64,000 nt of DNA. Source: an uncultured Spartobacteria bacterium. Lineage in GTDB: Bacteria > Verrucomicrobiota > Verrucomicrobiia > Chthoniobacterales > Chthoniobacteraceae. Position 1 is the first letter of the stretch. Each line of letters starts with the position of its first letter. This document shows, piece after piece, positions 8,510-15,637 of the stretch. A model generated the notes under the pieces. That model saw nothing but the letters and a program-made list of their open reading frames with translations, was not told the origin of the DNA and searched no databases. The position numbers and the translations under genes were made by a program. The stretch covers positions 62,001 through 126,000 of the forward strand of contig CAIRYQ010000072.1 in the NCBI GenBank assembly GCA_903882875.1. Reading direction: 5' to 3'.

Positions 8510-8710
8510 CTAGCATTCCACGGCCTCCACATCCAGTAAGCCGGAATTGTCAGCGGCTGTCACAGACACCTGCTCTCGAAAAATTTTGTAATTCGTGCCG
8601 GCGTGAATAAACTCTCGCGAATTTGGGAGGATTTCTGTAATGACCGTTTGCGGTATCTGTTCGGCCTTAGGAATACCTTTTTTGTAAAGTCTTGCGCGTC
8701 TTGTGTTCAT
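8510..8710 (-). CDS. Short hypothetical protein
   Basis: A 66-aa frame begins at ATG 8710 with a basic N-terminus (MNTRRARLYKKGIPKAEQIP) and continues into a strand-like acidic C-terminus. It converges with the lipoprotein gene. The amino-acid composition looks coding-like, but there is no recognisable domain and no clear ribosome-binding site, so this is a weak call. Confidence 0.35.
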   Translation of the reverse strand: MNTRRARLYKKGIPKAEQIPQTVITEILPNSREFIHAGTNYKIFREQVSVTAADNSGLLDVEAVEC

Positions 8711-9187
8711 TGCGACTATCCAGCATGGAAGTGATTTATCAATACATACTACTGGGTGGAATTTGGTAGGTCAACGATGAGCTAATGTGTAAGGTGCATC
8801 CGCTGGCAGATGTGCCTATTCGGCAAGCACATTTCTGAGAGGATTCACAGGCCGACCGTCGAAGGTCGGTCGGCCGTTAGGGTGTGTGTGAGAATGATGT
8901 GCGTAAATGCGTTTAACAGGAAAAATAAGGGGTATAATCGGGGGTATCTTGATTTTGCGTGAATATGATTCCGCATAAAGTTCAATATATTACTTAAGTA
9001 ATGTGATTCCGGCCGCGAGCACCACTTATTAAGACACTGCCGTCCGTTAAAGTGCGCAAGACAAAGGGTGAGAGCCAATGATATAAGCGCTCTCTCAAGC
9101 GGTGGTTCGTTGCGGTTCGTTGACATCCTCGGTGATTTGGGGGTATAGTAGGTCAACGATACCCCCAAGGTAGGAGAAAATACCCCC
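8711..9187. other. Integrase upstream region with repeats; possible attachment/arm sites
   Basis: This 477-bp AT-rich stretch has no supported gene. It contains a hairpin at 8850-8875 (GGCCGACC/GGTCGGCC, possible terminator). TAGGTCAACGAT occurs twice, at 8767-8778 and 9149-9160. GGTTCGTTG is tandemly repeated at 9104-9112 and 9114-9122. Several GGGGTAT motifs occur at 8929, 8941 and 9140 and, inverted, at 9159 and 9180. Phage-type integrases bind arm and core repeats near their gene, so some of these could be attP-like sites. Confidence 0.5.
9137..9168. promoter_or_regulatory. 10-bp inverted repeat just upstream of integrase
   Basis: TTGGGGGTAT at 9137-9146 and ATACCCCCAA at 9159-9168 form a perfect inverted repeat with a 12-base spacer that contains TAGGTCAACG. 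A third copy (ATACCCCCAT) at 9180-9189 overlaps the integrase start codon. The arrangement suggests autoregulation by the integrase or by the AlpA-like protein. The AGGAGA ribosome-binding site at 9172-9177 lies between the second and third copies. Confidence 0.6.
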
Positions 9188-10369
9188 ATGTCTCTTTCGG
9201 ATGCGAAGGTTAAAAATGCTAAAGCGAGGCCCAAGTCATATAAAATAGCGGATGGCGAAGGAATGTTTCTTTTGGTCACGCCATCCGGGGGTAAATGCTG
9301 GCGTTTCAAATACCGCTATGCAGGCAAGGAAAAGCTTCTGGCGCTAGGTGTCTATCCCGAAGTGAGCCTAAGTGACGCCAGAGAGCGCCGTTCGCTGGCA
9401 CGGAAGGCATTAGCTGCGGGTAATGACCCAGGCGAAGTCAAAAAAGAGAGCAAGCGGCTGACGATTTTAAAATCCGAAAACGCGTTTGAGGTGGTCGCCC
9501 GCGAATGGATCGAGCAACGCAGACATACTTGGGCAAAAATAACTGCAAAAACGAGGATTATGCGGTTGGAAAAGCATGTTTTCCCAAAATTAGGAAAACG
9601 ACCTATTGCCGACATTACTGCGCCCGAAGTTCTCACTATGCTGCGAGTGGTTGAAGGCAGCGGTGCCTTAGACACGGCAACGCGTGTCATGCAGACCTGC
9701 GGGCAGATTTTCATGTATGCCATCGCCACGGGACGCGCCGAGCGCAATCCGGTTCCCGATTTGCGTGGCGCTCTCAAAACGCCCGTCATCAAACATCATG
9801 CTTACCTGAAAGCTGCTGAATTGCCCGACTTCATGAAAAGGCTGGAAGCCTATGACGGTGCTTTGCAAACCAAGCTGGCGCTTCGGCTGCTGCTGCTCAC
9901 CTACGTCCGCACGACAGAACTACGGGCGGCGGAATGGACGGAAGTGGATTTCGATAAGGCCGAATGGCGGATTCCAGCCGAGCGGATGAAAATGAAGGAA
10001 TTGCATATCGTGCCGTTGTCGAGTCAGACACTTGCGGTGTTGCGTGAGTTGCAAACGCATTCAGGCAACCGGCAATATGTTTTTCCAAATCAGCACAGCC
10101 CGAATTCCTTTATGAGTGAGAATACCATGCTCTACGCGCTGTATCGGATGGGCTATCACTCGCGCACGACCGGACACGGGTTTCGCAGCACTGCCAGCAC
10201 GATTCTCAACGAACATGGCTTTACGCCCGACGTGATTGAGCGTCAGCTTGCTCATGGCGAGCGCAATAAAGTGCGCGCCGCCTACAACCACGCACAATAT
10301 TTGCCGGAACGTCGAAAGATGATGCAATGGTGGGCGGACTATCTGGATGGCATTGCGTCAAAAATCTGA
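9188..10369 (+). CDS. int: P4-type tyrosine site-specific integrase
   Basis: The 393-aa protein begins with an arm-type DNA-binding domain (DUF4102; SLSDAKVKNAK, about residues 1-85), then a core-binding SAM-like domain (about 95-195), then the catalytic domain. Catalytic residues are visible: R241 (TYVRTTEL), H330 and R333 (HGFR), H356 (AHG) and the tyrosine nucleophile Y366 (AAYNHAQY). Its length is usual for the P4/CP4-57 family, which typically inserts elements at tRNA or other RNA gene 3' ends. AGGAGA lies 10 bases before the ATG. The protein would catalyse integration and, with an excisionase, excision of the element carrying the relaxase. The actual attachment site is not identified. 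Confidence 0.95.
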   Translation: MSLSDAKVKNAKARPKSYKIADGEGMFLLVTPSGGKCWRFKYRYAGKEKLLALGVYPEVSLSDARERRSLARKALAAGNDPGEVKKESKRLTILKSENAFEVVAREWIEQRRHTWAKITAKTRIMRLEKHVFPKLGKRPIADITAPEVLTMLRVVEGSGALDTATRVMQTCGQIFMYAIATGRAERNPVPDLRGALKTPVIKHHAYLKAAELPDFMKRLEAYDGALQTKLALRLLLLTYVRTTELRAAEWTEVDFDKAEWRIPAERMKMKELHIVPLSSQTLAVLRELQTHSGNRQYVFPNQHSPNSFMSENTMLYALYRMGYHSRTTGHGFRSTASTILNEHGFTPDVIERQLAHGERNKVRAAYNHAQYLPERRKMMQWWADYLDGIASKI

Positions 10370-10614
10370 ACGCCGCGCAATTTAGTAGCTACATAAAATC
10401 GAAACAGGTCTTCCCCTTGCCACCTTTGGTGTGACGCGAATCATCTCTAGCCGGTGAAGCAGAACGTCCAAGGCTGTTTGCTTCCGCGCGAGCGCTTGTG
10501 CAGCTTCACCCCGTTTCCACGGCGCTGCGCGGCCTTTCCCGTTCTGCTCTGAAACCGGCTTCTTGCCTCGCTCACGTCACGCCAATTATGGCGGACAAAA
10601 ACGAGGAGAAGACC
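10370..10614. other. Intergenic region after integrase, nothing supported
   Basis: Between the integrase stop and the small frame at 10615 I see no tRNA fragment, no strong terminator and no duplicate of the tRNA-Gly end. If an attachment site follows the integrase, it is not recognisable by eye. Confidence 0.4.
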
Positions 10615-10710
10615 ATGACCACTATTGATTTCGCACTACTGATTGGCGCACTGGCGCATCTTTTTGCGGCTCTTGCCCATCTTGTCACCGTGATTTGGCA
10701 TCGAAGGTAG
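10615..10710 (+). CDS. Putative 31-aa hydrophobic peptide
   Basis: ATG 10615 is preceded by GAGGAGAAGACC, a good ribosome-binding site, and opens a 31-codon frame (MTTIDFALLIGALAHLFAAL at the start) that is almost one continuous hydrophobic helix with a short basic end. The frame stays open upstream to 10498, but the strong ribosome-binding site favours the short form. It could be a small membrane peptide or a type I toxin-like product; there is no family evidence. Confidence 0.35.
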   Translation: MTTIDFALLIGALAHLFAALAHLVTVIWHRR

Positions 10711-10719
10711 CGCGAGGCG

Positions 10720-11844
10720 CTACCGTTGGGCCGTGATGTTCAGGTGGTAGCGTGTGCTTTTCAAACTGCCGGTGCGGATGAGTGCTTTCTTTTCTACGAG
10801 GTCTTGAAGGTCGCGCGTTGCGGTGGCGCGTGACGCGCCGGTGATGGTGATGTATTTCTCGGCGCTGAGTCCGCCTTTGAATCCATCCGGTCCCTCACGC
10901 ATCATGCGTGCAATGGCCTTGTCCTGACGTTCGTTGAATTGCCCGCGCAGACGTTCATAGAATTTTGTCTTGGCGATGATGAAATCCACCATGCTCTGCG
11001 CCTGCGCCTGCGCAGCAAGAACGGTTCGCGCGAAGTAGATGAGCCAGTCAGTAATCTCGTTGTCCTTGTTGCTGCTCTCCAGCATCTCGTAGTAGGTCTT
11101 GCGCCCACGATTGATTGTCTGAGACATGGCAAGCAACGTGGACTGTCCCAATCCTTCGGAGATGGCTTTCTCGGCAATGGCGCGACCGATGCGCCCGTTG
11201 CCGTCCTCGAAGGGATGGATGCAGACGAAATAGAGATGTGCAATTCCGGTGCGTGTCAGAATGGGCAGCGGCGATTTGCCGCCCGGTGCGGTGCGAGAAA
11301 ACCATTGCACGAAGCGTTTCATTTCCTTGGGAACGGCCTTTGAAGGAGGCGCTTCAAAGTGAACCTTCGGTTCGTGAATCGGCCCTGACACAACCTGCAT
11401 CGGGTGCTCGTCGGTGCGGTAGCGCCCGATGTTTTTGAGATCACGCCTGCCGTTCATGAGCATTTGATGGCAGTGAAACAGGAGTTCGTCTGTGAGCGGC
11501 GTGTCGAACTGGCGGTAAAGTTCCACCATCATCCGAGCGATGCCCTGCTCGGCGGGTGGAATTTTGCGATTGTCAGTCGTGAGGCCAAAGTTGCGGCGGA
11601 TGGAAGATTGAAGGCTGTCGCGATTTAGAATTTCGCCCTCGATTTCCGAAGTGTTCAGCGCCTCGTTGCTGATGAGTTCAACGCAAAGCTGCTGCTTGTC
11701 GTCCTCGCCGACATGCCGGATAGCCCCCATGAAGACGCCCGACTGCCGCAGGAATTCAGCTTCAAGCGCCTCTAGTTTGGCGCTGTTGTAGCGAAATTCC
11801 GGCCAATCTTTCTGCTGCCAATTCCAAGTTCGGGCGGTGGGCAT
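10720..11844 (-). CDS. Fic-domain AMP-transferase-like protein with N-terminal inhibitory motif
   Basis: The 374-aa protein has an N-terminal DUF4172-like region, a Fic core with the catalytic motif HPFEDGNGRIGR at residues 210-221, and a C-terminal winged-helix region (GASRATATRDLQDLVEKKAL). The inhibitory helix motif [S/T]xxxE[G/N] is present upstream of the core (T65-S-E-I-E69-G70), placing it in Fic class II. Fic proteins transfer AMP or similar groups to hydroxyl side chains of target proteins, and in this class the glutamate of the helix blocks productive ATP binding. The winged-helix tail suggests DNA binding or self-regulation. It is a common accessory-island cargo gene; the target is unknown. 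Confidence 0.9.
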   Translation of the reverse strand: MPTARTWNWQQKDWPEFRYNSAKLEALEAEFLRQSGVFMGAIRHVGEDDKQQLCVELISNEALNTSEIEGEILNRDSLQSSIRRNFGLTTDNRKIPPAEQGIARMMVELYRQFDTPLTDELLFHCHQMLMNGRRDLKNIGRYRTDEHPMQVVSGPIHEPKVHFEAPPSKAVPKEMKRFVQWFSRTAPGGKSPLPILTRTGIAHLYFVCIHPFEDGNGRIGRAIAEKAISEGLGQSTLLAMSQTINRGRKTYYEMLESSNKDNEITDWLIYFARTVLAAQAQAQSMVDFIIAKTKFYERLRGQFNERQDKAIARMMREGPDGFKGGLSAEKYITITGASRATATRDLQDLVEKKALIRTGSLKSTRYHLNITAQR

Positions 11845-11963
11845 GATTCAAAGCTCCTCTGTTTATAGCTCAAAATAATGGCATATCATGAGCGATAAAG
11901 CTAGCGTTTATTGCTCACGCCGGACCGCTCTCCGGCATCGACGCTTGGGCGATGCTGCCTTTT

Positions 11964-12188
11964 TCAGCGCTCCGGCTCTGGGTCCGGCGGTTTCCGCTGT
12001 GGCTCCTTTGCGGCATCCGGCGCGGGCTTCTTGCCTCGTGCCGCTTCCTGCTCCTGCTCACACTGCTCGCGCACTGCGCCGCGCACGGTCTCAAGATTCT
12101 GCGCGGGGTGCTGTTCGGCCATACCGGCACGCAATCGCTGCCCCAGCTTTTGGAGTGCTGCTTCGGCGTCTGGTTTTTGTTTTGGCAT
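11964..12188 (-). CDS. Small polar protein downstream of sigma factor
   Basis: The 74-aa protein starts 2 bp after the sigma-factor stop. It begins with a basic segment (MPKQKPDAEAALQKLGQRLR), continues with an amphipathic helical stretch rich in Q, E and A, and ends with a lysine/proline-rich tail. It has no membrane span. Its position directly behind a sigma factor gene is where anti-sigma or accessory regulators often lie, but the sequence shows no known anti-sigma domain. Function unknown. Confidence 0.55.
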   Translation of the reverse strand: MPKQKPDAEAALQKLGQRLRAGMAEQHPAQNLETVRGAVREQCEQEQEAARGKKPAPDAAKEPQRKPPDPEPER

Positions 12189-12190
12189 GG

Positions 12191-12754
12191 TCAGGCCACG
12201 AGCGATTTGGCTTCGTCCAAACAGCGTGTGATTCTCATTCGGGCGTTATCGTAGCTGAGATTTTCTGCCTCGGCAATTTCGGCGTAGTCCAGTCCCAGGA
12301 CAAAATGCCGCCAGAGATATTCGCGGCATTCGGGCTTTGAACTGGAAAGCAGGTTCAACGCGTAGTCGAGGTCGTGCTTGTCTGCTGCCGAAAGCGGTGC
12401 GGTCTTTTCGGACGCATCGATCAACTCCAAGATTTCTTCGGGCGGCATCGTTTGCATTCGCTCACTCTCGATGTGCTGCTTGCGGTAGTGGTCGGCCAAC
12501 TTGTAGCGCACGATGCGATAGCACCACGCCCAAAATGCGGCGGGCGTGTCGCCCGCAAATTTTCCCATTGAGGTGGCGACGGCCTTCAGCACTTCCTGAA
12601 GCACGTCGTCAGCGGCTGGGGGTCTGATGGCGCTAAACACAAAAAGCCGCAAGTCCGGCTCGATGCGGCGAAAAATTTCGTCCGCCAAGTGGAGCCGGTC
12701 TGCCAGACCCGCCGTGAGGCGGTAGGTGCGGACAAGTTTGAGGAGGTCGTCCAT
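12191..12754 (-). CDS. ECF-like RNA polymerase sigma factor
   Basis: I start at ATG 12754 (187 aa, MDDLLKLVRTYRLTAGLADR) because the longer frame to 12913 overlaps the divergent gene region. A sigma region 2-like segment is visible (PAADDVLQEVLKAVATSM, then AFWAWCYRIVRYKLADHYRK), with a region 4-like HTH at the C-terminus (LGLDYAEIAEAENLSYDNAR, then MRITRCLDEA). Such sigma factors direct polymerase to a small regulon. It lies on the accessory island, followed by a 74-aa gene and divergent from an HTH protein gene 97 bp away. The regulon is unknown. Confidence 0.82.
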   Translation of the reverse strand: MDDLLKLVRTYRLTAGLADRLHLADEIFRRIEPDLRLFVFSAIRPPAADDVLQEVLKAVATSMGKFAGDTPAAFWAWCYRIVRYKLADHYRKQHIESERMQTMPPEEILELIDASEKTAPLSAADKHDLDYALNLLSSSKPECREYLWRHFVLGLDYAEIAEAENLSYDNARMRITRCLDEAKSLVA

Positions 12755-12851
12755 CGTGTGCGCGCAGGCTAGAAGCTGAGGATTTCCTGCCGCAAACGAT
12801 TTCGGAAAAATCGTCTGTTCGGTTTTGTATGCGGCGACGGACTGACAGGGC

Positions 12852-13190
12852 ATGAAGCCGCTCCACACTGAAATGTTTTCGGCGCAAACGGGGGACAAGC
12901 AGTTGCGAGGCATCGCGCTTGAATCCGTGCTCGAAAAGCGCCGTTTGGATCAGGCCCTCAGCGCCAAAGAATTTGCGGTGCTCGCCGGTGTCTCGTATTC
13001 CACCGCGCGCGGATGGTTCCGCGTTCCTGGCTTTCCGTGCTTTCGCGGCGTGGTCTTCTGGCAGGATTTTGCGCAATGGCGCACCGGTCAGAACGCGGTC
13101 AAGAATTCCGCTCCCGCGAAGTGCAGTAGCGACGGTGTCGCGACTGCAACGCTGCCCGCGCGTGCTGCGCGGATTCTGCTCGAAGCCTGA
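12852..13190 (+). CDS. Small helix-turn-helix (excisionase-like) protein
   Basis: The 112-aa protein contains a MerR/excisionase-like HTH in the middle (SAKEFAVLAGVSYSTARGWF, about residues 37-56) followed by a short wing and an aromatic strand (FRGVVFWQDFAQW). The N-terminal 35 residues are polar and the last 30 are alanine-rich. It is transcribed divergently from the sigma factor and probably controls this region or takes part in excision of the element. The family is only broadly recognisable. Confidence 0.6.
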   Translation: MKPLHTEMFSAQTGDKQLRGIALESVLEKRRLDQALSAKEFAVLAGVSYSTARGWFRVPGFPCFRGVVFWQDFAQWRTGQNAVKNSAPAKCSSDGVATATLPARAARILLEA

Positions 13191-13279
13191 GGCTTCTTCG
13201 GGCATCAGGAACGTGGCTTGAAAAATGGGCGCTCCCGCGTGCTCGACTGCGCATCCGAAACTTTTTTCTGCCGATGCAC

Positions 13280-13301
13280 TTTACTGCACTTTTACTGCAC
13301 T
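13280..13301. repeat. Tandem 11-bp repeat beside tRNA-Gly 3' end
   Basis: TTTACTGCACT occurs twice without spacer (13280-13290 and 13291-13301), about 30 bp from the 3' end of the tRNA-Gly gene, on the island side. A degenerate copy (GATGCACT) precedes it. It may be an integrase arm-type site or simple slippage. Confidence 0.55.
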
Positions 13302-13329
13302 CTGTCGTAAGTCCCTCAGCGAGAGGGGA

Positions 13330-13399
13330 GCGGGTGAAGGGAATCGAACCCTCGTATGCAGCTTGGGAAGTTGCCGTTCTACCATTGAACTACACCCGC
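13330..13399 (-). tRNA. tRNA-Gly (anticodon CCC)
   Basis: The complement folds as a cloverleaf. It has a 7-bp acceptor stem (GCGGGTG/CACCCGC), a D arm (GTTC/GAAC), an anticodon loop TTCCCAA giving anticodon CCC, and a T arm with TTCGATT. The anticodon stem has one A-C mismatch. No CCA is encoded. It reads GGG codons as glycine. Its 3' end faces the accessory island to the left, which is the side where P4-type integrases insert. Confidence 0.92.
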
Positions 13400-13422
13400 A
13401 TTTGCTGCGGCTCAGGATGTTT

Positions 13423-14139
13423 TCACTGCCAGGAGATCGCGTCATCCGGCGTGTCGCTGGATGTTGCGCCGCGGTATTGTTTCGGGGAATTTTTGGTTCC
13501 GAGAATCTGGTCTTTTCCGAGCGAGAATGAGATGGCTCCCATTCGGATGATGTCAAAATCGCCGTAATATTTTTGAACATCCGCCGCGGCAATCTGGTCG
13601 GCACCGGTCGCGTCCAGCACGATGCAATACTGCGTGCCCCAAGGATCCATCAGCGCCCCTGCGGGCGCCCATCCGGGATAACCGGTCCCGTCCACAAAGC
13701 CGCTCCGCGGGTTCTTGAGATCCTTGGCCACGGGGTGTTCAAAGTATTTGATGCCGCGCTTGTTCAGCGCACTGTTGGCATTCAGCCCGGAAGGGATGGC
13801 GCGGAGGATGTTGAAAAGTTCCGAGTTGTCGAGGCTGTAGTCGCCCTGATCGCCGGTCACGCCGACGTTTTTGGTCTTCGGACCAAACGTATAGACTGTG
13901 GCACTTGCGTCCGAGGAAACCGGCGGGAATTTTCCGTAGTCGCTTGCGTAATTCTTGCAGGCGGCGACGATGAGCCGCGCGTCGCTGCCAGCCTCTGCGC
14001 GTCGCGCTTGGTTCTTGGCCGAGATAATCACGGGGAAGAGGAGCTTCATGAGAATCGCGATGATCGCGATCACGGCCAGCAGTTCGATGAGGGTGAAAGC
14101 GCCGTTTGTTGGCTTTCGGAGTGAAGTACGTGCGTTCAT
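13423..14139 (-). CDS. Type II secretion/type IV pilus-like pseudopilin
   Basis: The 238-aa protein has the prepilin N-terminal signature: a short basic leader and then GAFTLIELLAVIAIIAIL, with cleavage by prepilin peptidase expected after Gly 13 or thereabouts and N-methylation after it. The remaining globular domain contains G/P-rich segments (DPWGTQYCIVLDATG, GDFDI), as in the large Verrucomicrobia/Planctomycetes pseudopilin expansion. It would be part of a secretion or pilus-like fibre. A GspF-like gene at 17023 is the only other related component here, so the partners lie elsewhere. Confidence 0.88.
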   Translation of the reverse strand: MNARTSLRKPTNGAFTLIELLAVIAIIAILMKLLFPVIISAKNQARRAEAGSDARLIVAACKNYASDYGKFPPVSSDASATVYTFGPKTKNVGVTGDQGDYSLDNSELFNILRAIPSGLNANSALNKRGIKYFEHPVAKDLKNPRSGFVDGTGYPGWAPAGALMDPWGTQYCIVLDATGADQIAAADVQKYYGDFDIIRMGAISFSLGKDQILGTKNSPKQYRGATSSDTPDDAISWQ

Positions 14140-14299
14140 GGCGGTGGCGGGACGAAGGAACTTACTGGTGCTCCGACGGGTGACAACAAGAAATCATTTT
14201 CCGCAACGGATTGTCATGCGGCCGAAAAATCCGCTTGCGGAGACTCGGCGGCACGATAGCTTCGCGCCCCTTTTTCCAAACACACCCGACCCTTTCACC

Positions 14300-14455
14300 A
14301 TGTCCCAACATCGCAGTCTCAAAGGTGCCGCAACCATCGCGGCAAAGCGTAATGTCCTCAAGCGTTTCGAGCGCGTGGAGGTGCTGAAAAAGCGCGGCCA
14401 GTGGAAGGACGGCGACAAGGTGCTCGCGCTGCGCAAGACGAAGCCGGACGCCTAG
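14300..14455 (+). CDS. Verrucomicrobia/Chlamydiae 'small basic protein'
   Basis: A 51-aa lysine/arginine-rich protein begins MSQHRSLKGAATIAAKRNVL and continues with a helical KRFERVEVLKKRGQW segment. This pattern matches my recollection of a family restricted to Chlamydiae and Verrucomicrobia (the TIGRFAM small basic protein of that group), suspected to act on the ribosome because of its charge and size. The gene is monocistronic. I use it as a phylogenetic marker for the window. Confidence 0.75.
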   Translation: MSQHRSLKGAATIAAKRNVLKRFERVEVLKKRGQWKDGDKVLALRKTKPDA

Positions 14456-14498
14456 TCGGGGCGGATGAAAAAGGGCGCGCGAATGTGCGTGCTCCGGA

Positions 14499-15551
14499 TC
14501 AGTTTTTGGCTCGGCGTGCCCAGCGGAGTTTTGCCGGTGCGGAGCGTGGATTTGAGTGTTGCTCGGCCGCTCTCGCGCGGATGACTCCGTCGCTCACCGC
14601 AGAATAAATTCCGGCGCGCAGTCCGGCGTCGAATGATTTTTTCACACGGCGATCCTCGCCGGAGTGAAAGGTAAGAATCGCGATGCGTGCGCCAGGGTTC
14701 GTGCAGGCCGGGAGCTGGCGGAGCAGTGTGTCGAGCGCGGAGAATTCGTCGTTCACGGCGATGCGCAGCGCCTGGAAAACGCGGCGGACAGAGAGTGTGG
14801 CGGCGTCAGTCTTCACGGTGGGAAGCGCGGCGCGGATCGCGGCGGCCAACTCGGTCGTGCGGCGGAATTTTTCCCCTGCGAGTGCGGCGGCGAGCGTGGA
14901 GGCGTACGGTTCGTCGGCATTTTCGTCGAGCAACGCGGCGAGCGCGGCGGCGCTGATCTTTTCCAGCAATGCGGACGCGGGCTGGCCGCGCAGCGAATTC
15001 ATCCGCATGTCGAGCGGGCCGTCGAGCTTCACGGAGAAGCCGCGTGCGGGATCGTCTATCTGCATCGAGGACACGCCAAGGTCTGCGAGCACGATGTCCG
15101 CGCCCGCGAATCCGTGCGCCGCGAGCACCTGCGCGATGCCGGCGAAATTGCTGCGCTTCGCGATGAATGTCCCCGTGCCGAAGCCGAGCGCGCGCAGGCG
15201 TGCCTCGGTCTTTGGCAACTCGATCGGATCGGCGTCGAGCCCGAGCAGCACGCCGCCGGGCCGGATGCGCGCGATGATTTCCTGCGAATGCCCGCCGTGG
15301 CCGAGCGTGCAGTCCACCGCGATGTCGCCGGGCTCCGGCGCGAGTGCTTCGAGGATTTCGACAACCATGATCGGGCGGTGCGTGCCCGCGGGCGTCTTGC
15401 CGGATGCGATGACCTTTGCGACCGTGTCCGCATAACGCCGCGGATCACGCTCCTTGTATTTCTCTTCGAAGCGGCGCGGGTTTTTTCCGGAATAGCGTTT
15501 TCTCCGCTTGTGCGGAACAGCCGGGGTTTCGGGTGGGATTGCCTCGGTCAT
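14499..15551 (-). CDS. rsmH: 16S rRNA (cytosine(1402)-N(4))-methyltransferase
   Basis: Starting at ATG 15551 the protein has 350 aa. A lysine/arginine-rich N-terminal extension (about residues 1-50) precedes the RsmH domain: GTHRPIMVVEILEAL, then the SAM motif AVDCTLGHGGHS, then DLGVSSMQIDDPARGFS and the C-terminal LTFHSGEDRRVKKSF. The enzyme methylates C1402 of 16S rRNA in the decoding centre. In many bacteria it heads the division/cell-wall cluster, but here no ftsL or pbp gene follows; the small basic protein gene converges instead. The upstream frame to 15662 is dismissed because it overlaps the divergent promoter region. Confidence 0.95.
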   Translation of the reverse strand: MTEAIPPETPAVPHKRRKRYSGKNPRRFEEKYKERDPRRYADTVAKVIASGKTPAGTHRPIMVVEILEALAPEPGDIAVDCTLGHGGHSQEIIARIRPGGVLLGLDADPIELPKTEARLRALGFGTGTFIAKRSNFAGIAQVLAAHGFAGADIVLADLGVSSMQIDDPARGFSVKLDGPLDMRMNSLRGQPASALLEKISAAALAALLDENADEPYASTLAAALAGEKFRRTTELAAAIRAALPTVKTDAATLSVRRVFQALRIAVNDEFSALDTLLRQLPACTNPGARIAILTFHSGEDRRVKKSFDAGLRAGIYSAVSDGVIRARAAEQHSNPRSAPAKLRWARRAKN

Positions 15552-15637
15552 CGTCGTGTGGCGCGAGCGTAGGGCAGGATCTGCGCGTTGCAAATTGCGA
15601 GTGTGACGGCCGTGCGCGGCTTTGCTATGCGGGAAAA

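Noticed and set aside
9040-9060. AAGTGCGC-type sequence resembling an IncQ nic site
   Set aside because: Only a few bases match, it is 2.5 kb from the relaxase gene, and no flanking inverted repeat fits.
10370-10500. Possible tRNA or tmRNA fragment as attachment site after the integrase
   Set aside because: I could not fold a cloverleaf or find a match to the tRNA-Gly 3' end.
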